64,000 bases of DNA from Hofstenia miamia (lineage: Eukaryota; Xenacoelomorpha; Acoela; Hofsteniidae). The DNA lies in NCBI GenBank assembly GCA_900660155.1, contig CABFPE010000348.1:554015-618014 (forward strand). Direction: 5' to 3'. Position 1 is the stretch's first letter. Every line of letters begins with the position of its first letter. The position numbers and the translations under genes were made by a program. A model generated the notes under the pieces. That model saw only the letters and a list, made by a program, of their open reading frames with translations, was not told the origin of the DNA and did not search any database. Below are positions 30,854 through 41,643 of the stretch, piece after piece.

Positions 30854-33800
30854 CATGCTATTCTAGACTGTTGCTATTTCATTTTTATTCAAATGTGTGT
30901 TGAAAGAATCTTGTCATACATTTAAGTGAGATCACTAATGGAAGTTTCTAAGTATTCATGTTTGCAGTTTCAAAACTGTGTGACCGTTTGAGGTAAGTGA
31001 GTTTTCTTTGGTTGTCGAATAAAATTCTTTTTTGTTAAGATTTCCGAATTGATGTTGCATTAGAACACAATTGATACTGTTGGACGAATTTATGAATCAT
31101 TTTTTGATTCGATTTTGTGTTGGAAATATGGTTGTTCTTGTTTCCAAATAAAATTTAGTTTCAAAAGACTTTTTCTGTAAATGAAGGTGTTTTATTTGCT
31201 GAGATATGACCCAATTTTCACTGGGTATTTAATCTCCGTTCTATATTCCGTTTTTAGCCCAGCTTTCTGTTTATAATTTAAAATCGTAAATGATAATATG
31301 GCTGACGGTCTGCAATTGAGACTCGACTATAAATAAAAAATATTGAGTTAGAGGAATTGCTTGGCTAAGGTTGATTTCTTTTGTTTAAAACCTGATCCAA
31401 AAGTGTTCTGCTTTCTCTATTTACGGATATCTTTTGGTCTATATCATTATCAGGCACATTTGATTAGCTTTTCGTAAGCTACAGATCGTTTATAATCTTT
31501 AAATTCTTTCGTCTTAAACAGTTCAGGAAATTTCTAAATTTTTTTATGGTTCTATACGTTTGTGACGTACGAATTAATAAAGATATCATATATATATATG
31601 TGTGTGCATGTGTGTGTTTGTGTGTTAGGATTGTTCTTAAATACCTCATTCACCAAACTTGTTGGATACTTGAAGGCTCATTACTTTCTAAGCAGCATAT
31701 TTAAATCGTGCATCTCTTTTCCACTCTACTGGATCAAGCAGCGAAAGAATGCTGTCATCAATCTTCTGCACTTTAAAGAATTTATGAGATGCCTTGGTCA
31801 ATGTTATGAGATGACGTAATGTCAATGCTAGCATGCTTGGATAGTTATCTCCAGTGTTGCGAGCTTCTTCCGTAATTGGCACTACGATTTTCTGCTTTAT
31901 TGAATTCATCGTGCCATCATAAAATATACCAGTGCCGCAACGCATTCACTAAGATACCAGAGAGGACGTTTTGTAAAGCCTTCTATAGTTGTTTTAAAGA
32001 GTGCATTGTCCTCATATTTAACAATTTTTTTAGAAGTTTCAATTCATTTGCTGGAGCTGCTATTACGTTTGATGCGGTGAACCGAGATGGGAGATAAACG
32101 TTGGTGCAGAAAAGAACAAAACGTTGGAGACCGGATTTACTAAGGATAAATCCTTGGCAAAAATAAATCTTGATGGTATAGATTATCTTTACCATTCATC
32201 AAGCTTTGTGAAATAGATCCCTCGAATTAGGAATCCCCTATCACAATGACAGCGAGTTCCAGAAGTCATCCCATGGTTTGTGCTCAGAGAAATGACGCTT
32301 GCATTAATTGGTGTCATCTTTATAATGTCAATCTGCTTTATGAAACAAACGTGCGGTATTGTCAGCATCTATTCAAATTTACGAAAAAAATGTTATACCA
32401 ATGTCATCAAAGTCAATCTTGCGTGAATTAAATTTATTGATTACTTCGGTATTCTCCTACGGCTCTGATTTGTCTGGTTTACTTTTTGAAGATGACTGGT
32501 AGTGCTGTCAGCACTAATTTGACTATATCATAATATTACACACGTATACAATATTTTATTGAATGTAGCATTTTATGTATTAAATATTATTAGAAAATTG
32601 CATTTGAAAAACTTAATGAGCTGGCGGCAGTTTTAATTATTAATATTTTTGTCTGGTTTTTAGTTAGTATTCGTTTTAGAGGATTTGTAATACCATTCTG
32701 CGTGGGAAATATTAAAATGTTATACTTTTAAAATAAGGAAAAAACAAACAGCTAAATTTATTTACAGTAGTCATACAAGTCTGGAATTTTTAGATAATTA
32801 GAGAAATTTTTCAAAATGTCCTCCGTCGTGCTCCAGAACAAGTTGCACCTTGGAATCATATTTTGAACTGAGCGCTGCAGTTTTTCAACACTAACACTTT
32901 CAAATTCTTGTTTTATTTTCTGCTTAAATTCTTCAAGATTACTTGGCACAAAATGGTGGTATACACGAGCTTTCAGCATGCCCCAAAAATAGTAATCGAG
33001 AGGTGACAGATCTGGTGAACGTGGCGGGCATGCATCACCAAAACCTCGACCAATAACACGTTCCTCTGGAAAATGTTCTGATAAGAAATTTCGTGCTATG
33101 AGCGAATAATGAGGTAGAGCACCATCATGTTGGAATATGGCTGTGTCATAAACTTCTTTTTGATGAAACTGTGGAACTACGTGATGTTGCAATGTGTATA
33201 GTTATCTCGGTTAACATTACCTTCAAAGAAGAAAATTTCCAGTTTGTATTCTGAGCTAAAGCTCGCCCAAACACACAGTTTTGGGGAGCGCAATGATTTC
33301 ATTTTTGTAACGTGAGAATTTTGATATGCCCTAATAACCATATTATGTCGGTTTACAACACCGTCCAAGCTAAAATATACATCGTCCGACCAAAAAATAT
33401 TTTAGAGCACGTGCGGGTTGTTGTTTAATACTCATTAGGCAAAAACCTTACAGCTAATTTAATCTTCAGGAGTAAGTTGTTGGACCATTGTAATTTTGAA
33501 TGTGTGCATTCCAATATCTTTCAGTAAACGATTAACGCTGCGTCGAGGAATATCACAGTGGTGTGATACACTGCTTGAACCGTATGGATTTTGATTTTGA
33601 AAGATACAACAACTTCATTCTTTCGCGTTGACTGTAATGACGGTCTTCCTGATGACGGAATATCAAGAAGTGATTTTGTTGTTTCAAATTTTTTATCATA
33701 CGGGTTATTTTCTGTTCTTTAAATGGATCATTGTGCAGCTTGTTGATAGTTTTGTATGCTCTTAGTGTTGCTGTACCAATTTCACCATTTTTATAATACA

Positions 33801-34251
33801 ATTTGAGTAACTCCAGCCTTGTATTCAAATCAAGTGTCATAATTCTTCTAAAAATAAAATACTATCTGTGATTATTAAATTCTATTTAAATAGAAATCTA
33901 AAAATTAATATGGTGCCACACCAGCTGTGACTGGTTAACTTCTTATAAATTATAGCGTACATTATGACCAACCTTGTATATTATTAATTTTGAGTGCTCA
34001 TAATTTAGGTAAGCTTGGAGGCATCTCTCAGCATGTGGAATGAGGTTCACAAAATTGACCCAGATGAAGATCTCAATAAAGCAGATGATGAAACACTGCG
34101 TCAGAAAAAACTGGCAATGGAACAGTCCTTTGCTGCCAATAGACTCAGACCTGATGACGAGGGTTACGTTTATGACAAGCAAGTCGAGTTTTCACCTGCT
34201 GTTGAATCTGGTTGGGATGAAGGAGACAGTAATGAGGAGGACTTCTTTTAA
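28186..34251 (+). CDS. CEP19: CEP19, centrosomal protein 19, two coding exons
   Basis: CEP19 sits at mother centrioles and basal bodies, where it recruits the RABL2 GTPase and intraflagellar transport proteins to start ciliogenesis. Exons 28186-28440 (85 codons) and 34009-34251 (80 codons plus stop) join in phase 0 to a 165-residue protein, the family's usual length. Exon 1 has RRCGVKFQPPAIVLCYF and RRRTIPIRG; exon 2 has IDPDEDLNKADDETLRQKK, YVYDKQVEF and acidic GWDEGDSNEEDFF, all in the order of human CEP19. An in-frame TGA directly before the ATG fixes the start. The 5.6 kb intron carries mariner-like remnants. Confidence 0.96.
28441..30399. other. CEP19 intron, left part
   Basis: AT-rich. 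Small open frames (28543, 29176) show no recognised family. No RNA gene seen. Confidence 0.5.
30400..30740 (-). pseudogene. Mariner-like transposase, N-terminal helix-turn-helix fragment
   Basis: The minus strand reads VLQCTRFFEDNCSVIATQHT and FNIPRHGRIPDTKPISVGLK, then a frame with EETGLTRRPSS. This is the N-terminal DNA-binding region (DUF4817-type) of a transposase family abundant in arthropods, pattern 'FYEN..S..ATQR.FR.HF.IPRHGR.P....I..W...FEETG'. Broken by stops; no catalytic domain attached. It lies in the CEP19 intron. Confidence 0.75.
30821..30851. repeat. (TA)n microsatellite
   Basis: About 15 TA units directly after the transposase fragment. Confidence 0.95.
31688..32100 (-). pseudogene. 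Unidentified protein-like reading frames in the CEP19 intron
   Basis: Frame 31945-31688 gives MRCGTGIFYDGTMNSIKQKI, then VVPITEEARNTGDNYPSMLA and LTLRHLITLTKASHKFFKVQ. Just upstream, another frame gives KRPLWYLSECVAALVYF. The composition is protein-like, not low-complexity, and conserved-looking over about 130 residues with a frameshift. I cannot name the family. A retrocopy fragment of a host gene is possible. Confidence 0.3.
32758..33840 (-). pseudogene. Mariner/Tc-like transposase (broken)
   Basis: From 33840: MTLDLNTRLELLKLYYKNGE and ITRMIKNLKQQ, an N-terminal helix-turn-helix of the same general type as the fragment at 30.4 kb. Near 33395, WSDDVYFSLDGVVNRHN gives the first catalytic Asp. 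Near 33140, FQHDGALPHYSLIARNFLS gives the second. RSPDLSPLDYYFWGMLKA follows, with the third acidic residue 42 residues later. It ends at a TAA near 32760. Frameshifts between blocks make it inactive. Terminal inverted repeats were not found. Confidence 0.85.
34009..34251 (+). CDS. CEP19: CEP19 exon 2
   Basis: Acceptor AATTTAG at 34002-34008. Starts VSLEASLSMWNEVHKIDPDE and ends EEDFF-TAA. AATAAA follows near 34401-34406. Confidence 0.95.
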   Translation, partial: VSLEASLSMWNEVHKIDPDEDLNKADDETLRQKKLAMEQSFAANRLRPDDEGYVYDKQVEFSPAVESGWDEGDSNEEDFF

Positions 34252-35237
34252 TTAGTCTTGCAATCTTTCATAATCACATTTGTAAATTTTTTATTGTTTT
34301 ATGCAGTTACTGTATTTGGCCTTATGTTGTAGATATGTGTTAGATTGAACTATAAAAATCAAATTTATCAGAACATTTACTGTATGTCCCTAGATATTTC
34401 AATAAATTTTGTCTTCCTGAATTATTCCAGTGATTTTTTAGACATCCTCTTATATTAATAGAAATGTTTTTACTACTAATTTTTGTTAGCAAAGAACTTG
34501 ATTGATTTTCTCACTCAATCTTGGCTTAACAGTTTTAAAAATTGAAATTTTCTCCACCTCCATTGATTTTTTTAAAATGTAGGAAAGAGTTTGATCTGCA
34601 CGAAATAGTTAAAACTTGATTTGTTAACGTTTTCATTGCAAAAATGGATGTATATAAGATTTTCATCAAATTTCTTAATAGTATAGGTTAAGATGTACCA
34701 CAAATTGTGTATGTAAAGTTTCAAATCACTTTCTAATGTTTTAACAAGTTGTGAATTTGTGAAAGATAATGCAGTTTTCTATCATATACACAGTTTTGGA
34801 AATATTATCAATATTAATAACAAGAAAATCATTTTAAAATAATCTAGAATTAATTTTGTTAAATTAACATGTCTAGTTTTTATTCTGTGAAATGTTACCA
34901 AGCAGTTATTTGCCATAATTCTAATGTGTTTCGTTTACAAGACATACGTATTAATGAATTTCAAACACTTCTAAAAAAATTATGTTACTAAATTGTGGGA
35001 TAATGTTTACAATTATGAAGAGCAATCTGCTGTTTTCGTATTAACTATTAAATAGCAATTTTACATTGATTAATTATTTGTAATTTATATTAGGACAAAA
35101 TAATGTACTTTTACAATGAAGAATTCTTAACTAGTATACGTTTTATGTATGTGAAATTCATCACAGAAAATAATAAGTAATATCAATTTGCAACAAAGTG
35201 GAAATGTAGTAAAACAATTTTCTTTAACCTTTAATAA

Positions 35238-35285
<48 letters not shown>

Positions 35286-35559
35286 TATTATTATTATATA
35301 TACCAGAAATGTTAAATTTTTTGTTAAAATAATTTCAAAGCTTTTGTAACACAATTATATATAAACTAACAGGTACCTGGTTAAGAGTCAAAGGCAATTT
35401 ATTGCAAAAATCTTTGGTACAAGACTATAAACTAAAAACTATTTACAAAATAATAGTAACATATACATATATAATTGTGTGGTGTGTGTTTGCTGGGGAT
35501 TTGTGTGTGTGTGTATATTATCTAGGATCATAATACGAAATTTTCGAAGGAGTGTAGTG
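34252..35559. other. CEP19 3' region and AT-rich spacer
   Basis: AATAAA at about 34401 is the likely CEP19 poly(A) signal. Beyond it the DNA is AT-rich, with a (TA)n tract at 35239-35277 and a GT-rich tract near 35478-35515. No gene seen. Confidence 0.6.
35239..35277. repeat. (TA)n microsatellite
   Basis: About 19 TA units, followed by (ATT)n at 35281-35295. Confidence 0.95.
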
Positions 35560-37034
35560 TATTATTGTCATTAAGTATGCATTGTCTATGAAAGAGGAAT
35601 GTTCGCACTTTTTTTCTAAATGTTTGTAGTTAATTTCCATTTTGATTCCAAATTTTAGTTGCTATGTGGTGAAAAATATTTGAATGTTTATCTAAGCATG
35701 GAAATTTTTGAGAACGTTCATTTAACTTAATATATTGTTTAAGAATGAAAGAGAAGGTGTACCAGATTTACACTTAAATAATATTGATACCATATGCATT
35801 TGAAGTCTGTAATAAGGAGCTAATATTTTATATTGAATTCGATAAACGGATGAACTGTCATGTTTTTGCGCAAAGTTAAGTGTTTTAAGAAACCAATTGA
35901 AAGTATGCAATATTTGAGACGTTTTGCAGATGGTAAAGATACCTAACTCCAGAAGCCATTTTTTAATTTTAGTCATTAAAAATTGTTCGAAATTTAAATC
36001 ATTGTCAATCTCAAAACCTGAATAATGTATTGATTCACTTTGCTTTATTGGTACTTGATTTATATTTAGTTCAATGTTTTTTGTGAGATATTTAAATGTT
36101 TTAGGCGATAAAATNGAGAAATACTTTGTTAAATGTTCGATGTCATTTTGGAGAATTTTTGTAGCATTAAAGGCATTTACATTAGTACTTATGAGACAGG
36201 TATCTGTTTCGTTATATCATTTACTTAGAGTGAGAATAGGATGGGGCCAAGAACTGTGCCCTGAGGTACCCACGGTTAGTTGTAATATATTTTGATTTTG
36301 TGCCATTAAGTATAACTCGTTGCTGTCGATTTATAAGGAAGTTCATTAACAAATTTATAGCGTTGTCATCAAAATTATAATGCATTAATTTGTCTTTCAA
36401 TATGTCAAAGTTAATTAAGAATATTGCGTTTTGTCCTATCTTATTTATTAAGCTTAGAAAGTCATTTCTGTTTGAAATTAGACTTCTAGCATTGAGATAT
36501 ACAAATTTATAGTTATTGCAATAATTTTTTAGTTTTATTTCTCTCTGCGATTCTTCTAGAATTGGTCCTGGGTTAGGTTTAATATCTCCTGAGAGTAGTA
36601 ATCTTATGAAATAAAAATATTTATCGAGATTATTGGAATAAACGTACTGAATTTAACTGTATATGCGTAGTATATTAAAAGAAGATTTAAACATGGGATT
36701 TTAAGAAAATTGCCGTTTGTTTTCTCATAAATTCTAGGGCAAAACTTAAAGATTTGGTAGAAAATGAACTTACTGAATTTAAGTGTTGTTATGTAGTAGT
36801 GCTTAGTGGTGGTGTGCTGTGAGTTGAGAGGTGATATGTCTGAGTGTATATAGTATATAGCTACATTTTTTAAGCAAAGATATGTTAAAATATACAAAAT
36901 TAAAAGTACCTTTTTCATTTAGATTGATATGAAGGAGTACGGAGAAGCACGCGACGAGCGGTTACAGCTTTTGAATAGGAAAAATTTTCTAGACGATGAG
37001 ATGTATTGGAGATTTCGTGGGGTCTGAAGTAAGA

Positions 37035-37560
37035 TTAGAGAATGCGGATCATGTGAGCTAGACCTTGACGAGAAAGATTTATTCCATTCCTAGCAAGAAG
37101 TTTGTCATTGATGCGACGAGGAGCATGTAAAAAGCTTTGGAAAACAGGGATCACAAACAAATTGTTCACAGATAGAGAGTGGATGACTCGGTTGAATTCT
37201 TGAATTATGAAGTTCTTTTAAATATTGGAATCGTGACAGACAGGAGTGATTTCAAGAACGTAGATGACGCGAGGTGTGAATTGACGACGTACTTCTGAGA
37301 TTAGCCTGCTTAACTTAGATTTGAAAGACTGAGTGTCATTGGAGTTAAGAGCATCTATAAAACCAGCATTGATTATGATGGAGTTGATGTGAGTTTTGGG
37401 ATACGAAGAGATTTTGTCAGTGAGCTTCTTTGTGCTGTGACCTGCATATGAGTGGACTGTAGTCGTCTGATTTGGAAGAAGATTTTGAGAACGAGCATAC
37501 TTCAGAATACTACTGCCAATTAGAAATGTAGTAGTGTTAGGTTTAATAGATTTGACGTAG
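37035..37560 (-). pseudogene. LINE E ORF1: SGNH/GDSL-like esterase domain
   Basis: The frame reads PNTTTFLIGSSILKYARSQN (Ser block), INSIIINAGFIDALN (Gly/Asn block), VIYVLEITPVC and GINLSRQGLAHMIRIL near the end. The spacing resembles SGNH hydrolase blocks I, III and V, known in the esterase ORF1 of CR1 elements; the classical GDS is GSS and the D-x-x-H of block V is degenerate here. One internal stop. The real role in LINEs is thought to be lipid or membrane interaction. Confidence 0.7.
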
Positions 37561-37585
37561 TTGGATTTTGACTTCGGTTTTGGTG

Positions 37586-37756
37586 NNNNNNNNNNNNNNN
37601 NNNNNNNNNNNNNNNNNNNNNNNNNNNNNNNNNNNNNNNNNNNNNNNNNNNNNNNNNNNNNNNNNNNNNNNNNNNNNNNNNNNNNNNNNNNNNNNNNNNN
37701 NNNNNNNNNNNNNNNNNNNNNNNNNNNNNNNNNNNNNNNNNNNNNNNNNNNNNNNN
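37586..37756. other. Assembly gap of 171 n
   Basis: About 54 bp before the gap (AGTAGTGTTAGGTTTAATAG ...) are repeated directly after it, so the flanks probably overlap and the gap size is not real. Confidence 0.95.
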
Positions 37757-38239
37757 AGTAGTGTTAGGTTTAATAGATTTGACGTAATTGGATTTTGACT
37801 TCGGTTTTGGTGATTGGGAAGTTTCCTTAAAAGATAAATATTGACGTGGTGTAGGAGAATGACGAATCCTTGAGGTAGAAGTGACCGGAGATGAAGAAGT
37901 AGAAGTTTCGGCAGTGAGGACATTTGTTGGAGAGGACTGAACACACGCATCAGAGAGAGTAGGAGTTTCTTCTTCAGAAAAGAGCGCAGTTTAGAAGAGA
38001 TGTAAGAGAGCCTCAGCAGCGAGATCTTTGTTTAAGTTAGCGAACATCTGATGCAGCGGCGTTTTCTTTATCTTTAAAAAAGGAAGCCACTGCATCGAGC
38101 GACGTAATTCCGCAAAACAACTTGCTGATTACAGAATCGCGGAGAGCGCAAGAAACCCGACCATTCTCTTCAACACAAGCCGTAATAATTAATACATATT
38201 TAAACTCAAATTCACAAAGATTCATGAGATATTAACAAA

Positions 38240-39451
38240 AAAATTAAAAATATTGGTGCTCACCTTATATCTGATTACTTAAGCCATAGACTTCAGCGAG
38301 TTAAATTAAATGATACTTTTTCAAATTGGTTGTCTATCAGTAATGGTATACCTAAGGAACCATACAAGTCCCCTGCTTTTTAATATTTATGTCAATGACA
38401 TGAAGGAAATTACTGACTGCGAAATAACACAATACGCCGATGATATATCTATTTACTGTGGAAATAAATCCTTAGATAAAGCTGTAAAAGTTATTGAATC
38501 GAATTGTATAAAATTGAGCAACTATTTTAGCATGCATAGATTGCGTATTAACGCCAAAAAAACTGAATTTTGCATAATGCAACCTTTTAGGAAAAAAACG
38601 GACATCTCTGACTATTCAATTAATTTCAATAATACATCTGTTATACATGTTAATAAATTTAAATATCTTTGAGTAACAATAGCTTCAAAGCTTAATCTCA
38701 CGTCGCAAATAAATACTATTATTAAAAAATTTGTTGTAGGTATTAGAAAGATATCCCATGTTTCCCAACAGTTACCCCCAATTGCAGTAATTCAAATGTT
38801 TCATGCATTCGTTACGAGTAATCTAAACTATGCTAATATCTTATATACTAATGTACACAGACTATTGATAAAAAATTTCGAGTTCAACTAAAATGGGCAT
38901 TAGATGTTTGTAAGAATAACTCTTTTAAAACAAAAGACTATATTTCTGAATCTATTCTTTTTCCACAAGAGTAAATTTACAATAATATTACTTATTCCTT
39001 CAAATTCATAAACAAAATTCCGTCCTACGACGAGATATCATTCTCATTTTCGACAGACTGTCTGAAGCAAAATAAACAATCAAAAAACTATTCGCGTGTT
39101 AAATTTAATAAAAATATCATGAGTAAATCCTTTATTAATACTACAATTTATGACTGGAATAAATTGCCAAAAAATTAAAATAATAGACAACTTAAAAAAT
39201 TAAAGAAGGAATTAAAATCATTAATTCTCAAACAAAAGTTTATATTAGGTAGGTCATGGATATGATTTAAATTTTATAATAACGACTATACAATAAATCG
39301 AAATTAGTAAACTATCTGTAGCCAGTATTTTTTTCATTTGTGTTATTCATTTTTATTGTACTTAGTAGTTAATGATGCTATTCATTTGAAATATCAGTTA
39401 AATATTGTAAACATTTCAAATGAATATAGATTATCTTATCTTATCTTATCT
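38240..39451 (+). mobile_element. LINE F, 5'-truncated CR1-like element with (TTATC)n tail
   Basis: Frames give ISDYLSHRLQRVKLNDTFSN, SPLLFNIYVNDMKEITDCEI and ITQYADDISIYCGN (YADD catalytic box), then the thumb (LRINAKKTEFCIMQ ... HVNKFKYL) and a C-terminal region to about 39250. The element ends in TTATCTTATCTTATCTTATC at 39427-39451, the short tandem tail of CR1-like LINEs. The start is inside RT. Several stops; old copy. Confidence 0.85.
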
Positions 39452-39657
39452 ATAAAATGTATTTTATTAAAGGATTTGTATAGATAATTTTTGATGATAC
39501 AAGCTCTTATGAAATTCTAAGCAAAGAAATTATCCAATTAAATTTATTGAAAAACAAAGAGATTATTACCGAAATTGTATAAAAGATGAACTATTCTAAA
39601 AAAATTCGAACATTTATTTACGATTTAATATCGACGGATACAAACCTTAGATAAGGT

Positions 39658-41001
39658 TAGGGATGTGCCGGTATCCGCAAAAATAGGCAATTACGCAACC
39701 GGATATACGATATTCGGTAAAATTAAACTTGGGTACCGGATAATATATTCTGAGATAAAACTGGAATTTTCGAAGAAAAGCTTTACTTTTTCCATGATCT
39801 GTAAGTTTTCATACCACAAAACATGTTTTTCTGACATATCAGGAGGTAGTCTATTTAATATTTATTTATTTTCTTTCGCAAAAGGTTCATGTAGATATTA
39901 ATTAAGAAATTAGGTTGTTTTTCATTAAAAATTGGGGTAACCAAAAGTTATAAAGGCATATTTTTTTGTGTTGGTCTGTTTTGCAGTCTGCTTAAAATTA
40001 GATGGTTTTCTGATCTGGGGTCCAGTTAAATCGGAAGTTATAAAATCATAAGAAGTCATATTTTTTGTTTTTTGGAAAATACAGTAGGATTTATGGCTGA
40101 AATGTCATAAAAATCATATTTGGTATAGTTCAATTAATTAAGAAAAAACATTAATGCTGGGCTTTGACTGCTTTAAATCATTTAATCTAAAATATATAAA
40201 TTCATTCAATTTCAATTAATGTACTTCCTGGCCTAAGTTTAATTGCTAGCTAATAAACATTATTATTTCATGATATTTCAATAAAGCACGTGTGTTGCAG
40301 AACTGTGTCATAAGAATTCAGTCAAAATAAATGAGGATTGACAATCTACAGTAATTGCTCTAATTAAGGCCGCTATCATAAAATATCAAGATTTTTCAAT
40401 GTTTGATAGAGTTGCAATTCCACCAGATGTTATGACTCTCACTCTTGATTCTGGAAATGATACCAGTGAAATAATTGCCTATATCAAGTCATGATTAGAA
40501 AATACCGGTTCCATTTCTATAATGGAAGCAAAGGGGATGGACATTTAATAGGAATTGTATGCCAAATTACGAAAATGTCAAGCAACATCAGCTGCAGTTG
40601 AGAAATGTTTCTCTATGTTGAAAAAACAATTAACCTATAACAGAAATCTTGACCGCAATAATATATAGAAATTCAAGTGCTGTTATTGTAATTTAGTGAA
40701 CCAATTGCTTTAAAAAAATTGACTTATTATTATGCACGAGTTTTTGAAATTGATTTATATCTTGTTCTCAGTAATAGAAAAAGGTTTTGTATTGCTTAAA
40801 TGGATCATTTTGAAAAATGGATGGTAATATTTTGTCATAAAACTAAGGTCATATTTTGTTTTTTTTAAGTCATATTTCTGGTTGCCCTAGTAATAATTGA
40901 ACAATATATTATCCGGTATCCTGTAAATTTTTCTTGTATCCAGCAGTTAAATTATCCGGTATCCAGTATATTCAAAATTCACTATCCGGATCCCATCCCT
41001 A
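39658..41001 (+). mobile_element. hAT-type DNA transposon, degenerate, with 8-bp target duplication
   Basis: Ends TAGGGATGTGCCGG (left) and, inverted, TAGGGATGGGATCCGG (right). They are flanked by GATAAGGT (39650-39657) and GATAAAGT (41002-41009), a 7/8-matching 8-bp duplication typical of hAT. Several CCGGTATCC sub-terminal motifs lie near both ends (39670-39745, 40910-40970). The interior holds a transposase C-terminal remnant. 1344 bp, internally deleted. Confidence 0.85.
40380..40720 (+). pseudogene. hAT transposase C-terminal remnant
   Basis: Reads IIKYQDFSMFDRVAIPPDVM, with stops further on, then KCQATSAAVEKCFSMLKKQL and TYNRNLDRNNI, matching the hAT dimerisation domain ('..S...ER.FS.L.....R..L...N'). 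Several in-frame stops; the catalytic residues lie outside. Confidence 0.75.
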
Positions 41002-41089
41002 GATAAAGTAAAGTTAGTTAAAAGAATAAACGTTATATTAAAGTGCGATTTGTCTACACGACATGTAAAATTTTCAATTATCTGACAAA

Positions 41090-41643
41090 TTAAACACTAG
41101 AACCCCCAGCAATTTGACGGTTTATCTATTTTTACGTATATTATTTAATAAAATCAATTATAAAGTATATCAGTATAAAAAGAATGTAAATGCAATAAAA
41201 CAAAATTGTCTATACGTCAACATCGCACTTATTATTTTGAGTATCGTTATCAGAAAGTTCACTGTCAGTCTCATTGTCGCTGTTTGAGACAAGAGCCAAA
41301 AGTTGTATCTAAATCTTCTGAATTTTCGAAAATATCACTATCACCAGATTCTTCTTCAGATTTTGAACGATGATAAGCTAGAGCATCAGTTATGGTAGCA
41401 GCTAGTTTCTTGAAGGTTCGCTTTGGTCGCCGTCAATTTGACGGTTATTGAGTGTTCTAGTATTATTGCATTGTAACTCATTAACAAACGCAGCTCTTTC
41501 TAAAAATAAAACTGCAATTGGTTGAGCCCATCAGCCAATTCAAATTCATGATGTATGAAACTGTTTTATCTTAATGTTAAACTACTATATTATAAACAAA
41601 TTGAAAACCGTCAAATTGACGGTTTTGGGTGTTCTAGTGTTAA
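41090..41643 (-). mobile_element. Non-autonomous piggyBac derivative
   Basis: Left end TTAAACACTAGAACCCCCAG, right end GGGTGTTCTAGTGTTAA, with TTAA at both edges and AATTTGACGG/CCGTCAAATT sub-terminal repeats. The interior, read on the minus strand, holds only a transposase N-terminus (ITDALAYHRSKSEEESGDSD, acidic). A third, internal copy of the end sequence (GACGGTTATTGAGTGTTCTA) lies at about 41438-41460. About 554 bp. Confidence 0.85.

Larger units (their letters stand above)
35560..38225 (-). mobile_element. LINE E, CR1-type element with SGNH-domain ORF1 (broken)
   Basis: Reading leftward: an N-terminal frame (38225-38037), a Ser/Thr/Pro-rich linker with an assembly gap, an SGNH domain, an endonuclease start (FVYLNARSLISNRNDF near 36490), then directly an RT segment (FDILKDKLMHYNFDDNAINL), VPQGTVLGPILF (RT motif B region) near 36255, and the RT C-terminus around 36110-35720. 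Most of the endonuclease and early RT is deleted. The SGNH ORF1 is typical of CR1-group LINEs. Edges are approximate; a lone n lies at 36114. Confidence 0.75.

Noticed and set aside
30728-30925. Frame with a YIYIYIYI run
   Set aside because: Translation of a (TA)n microsatellite. The same applies to frames at 35127, 47681, 47851 and 52533.
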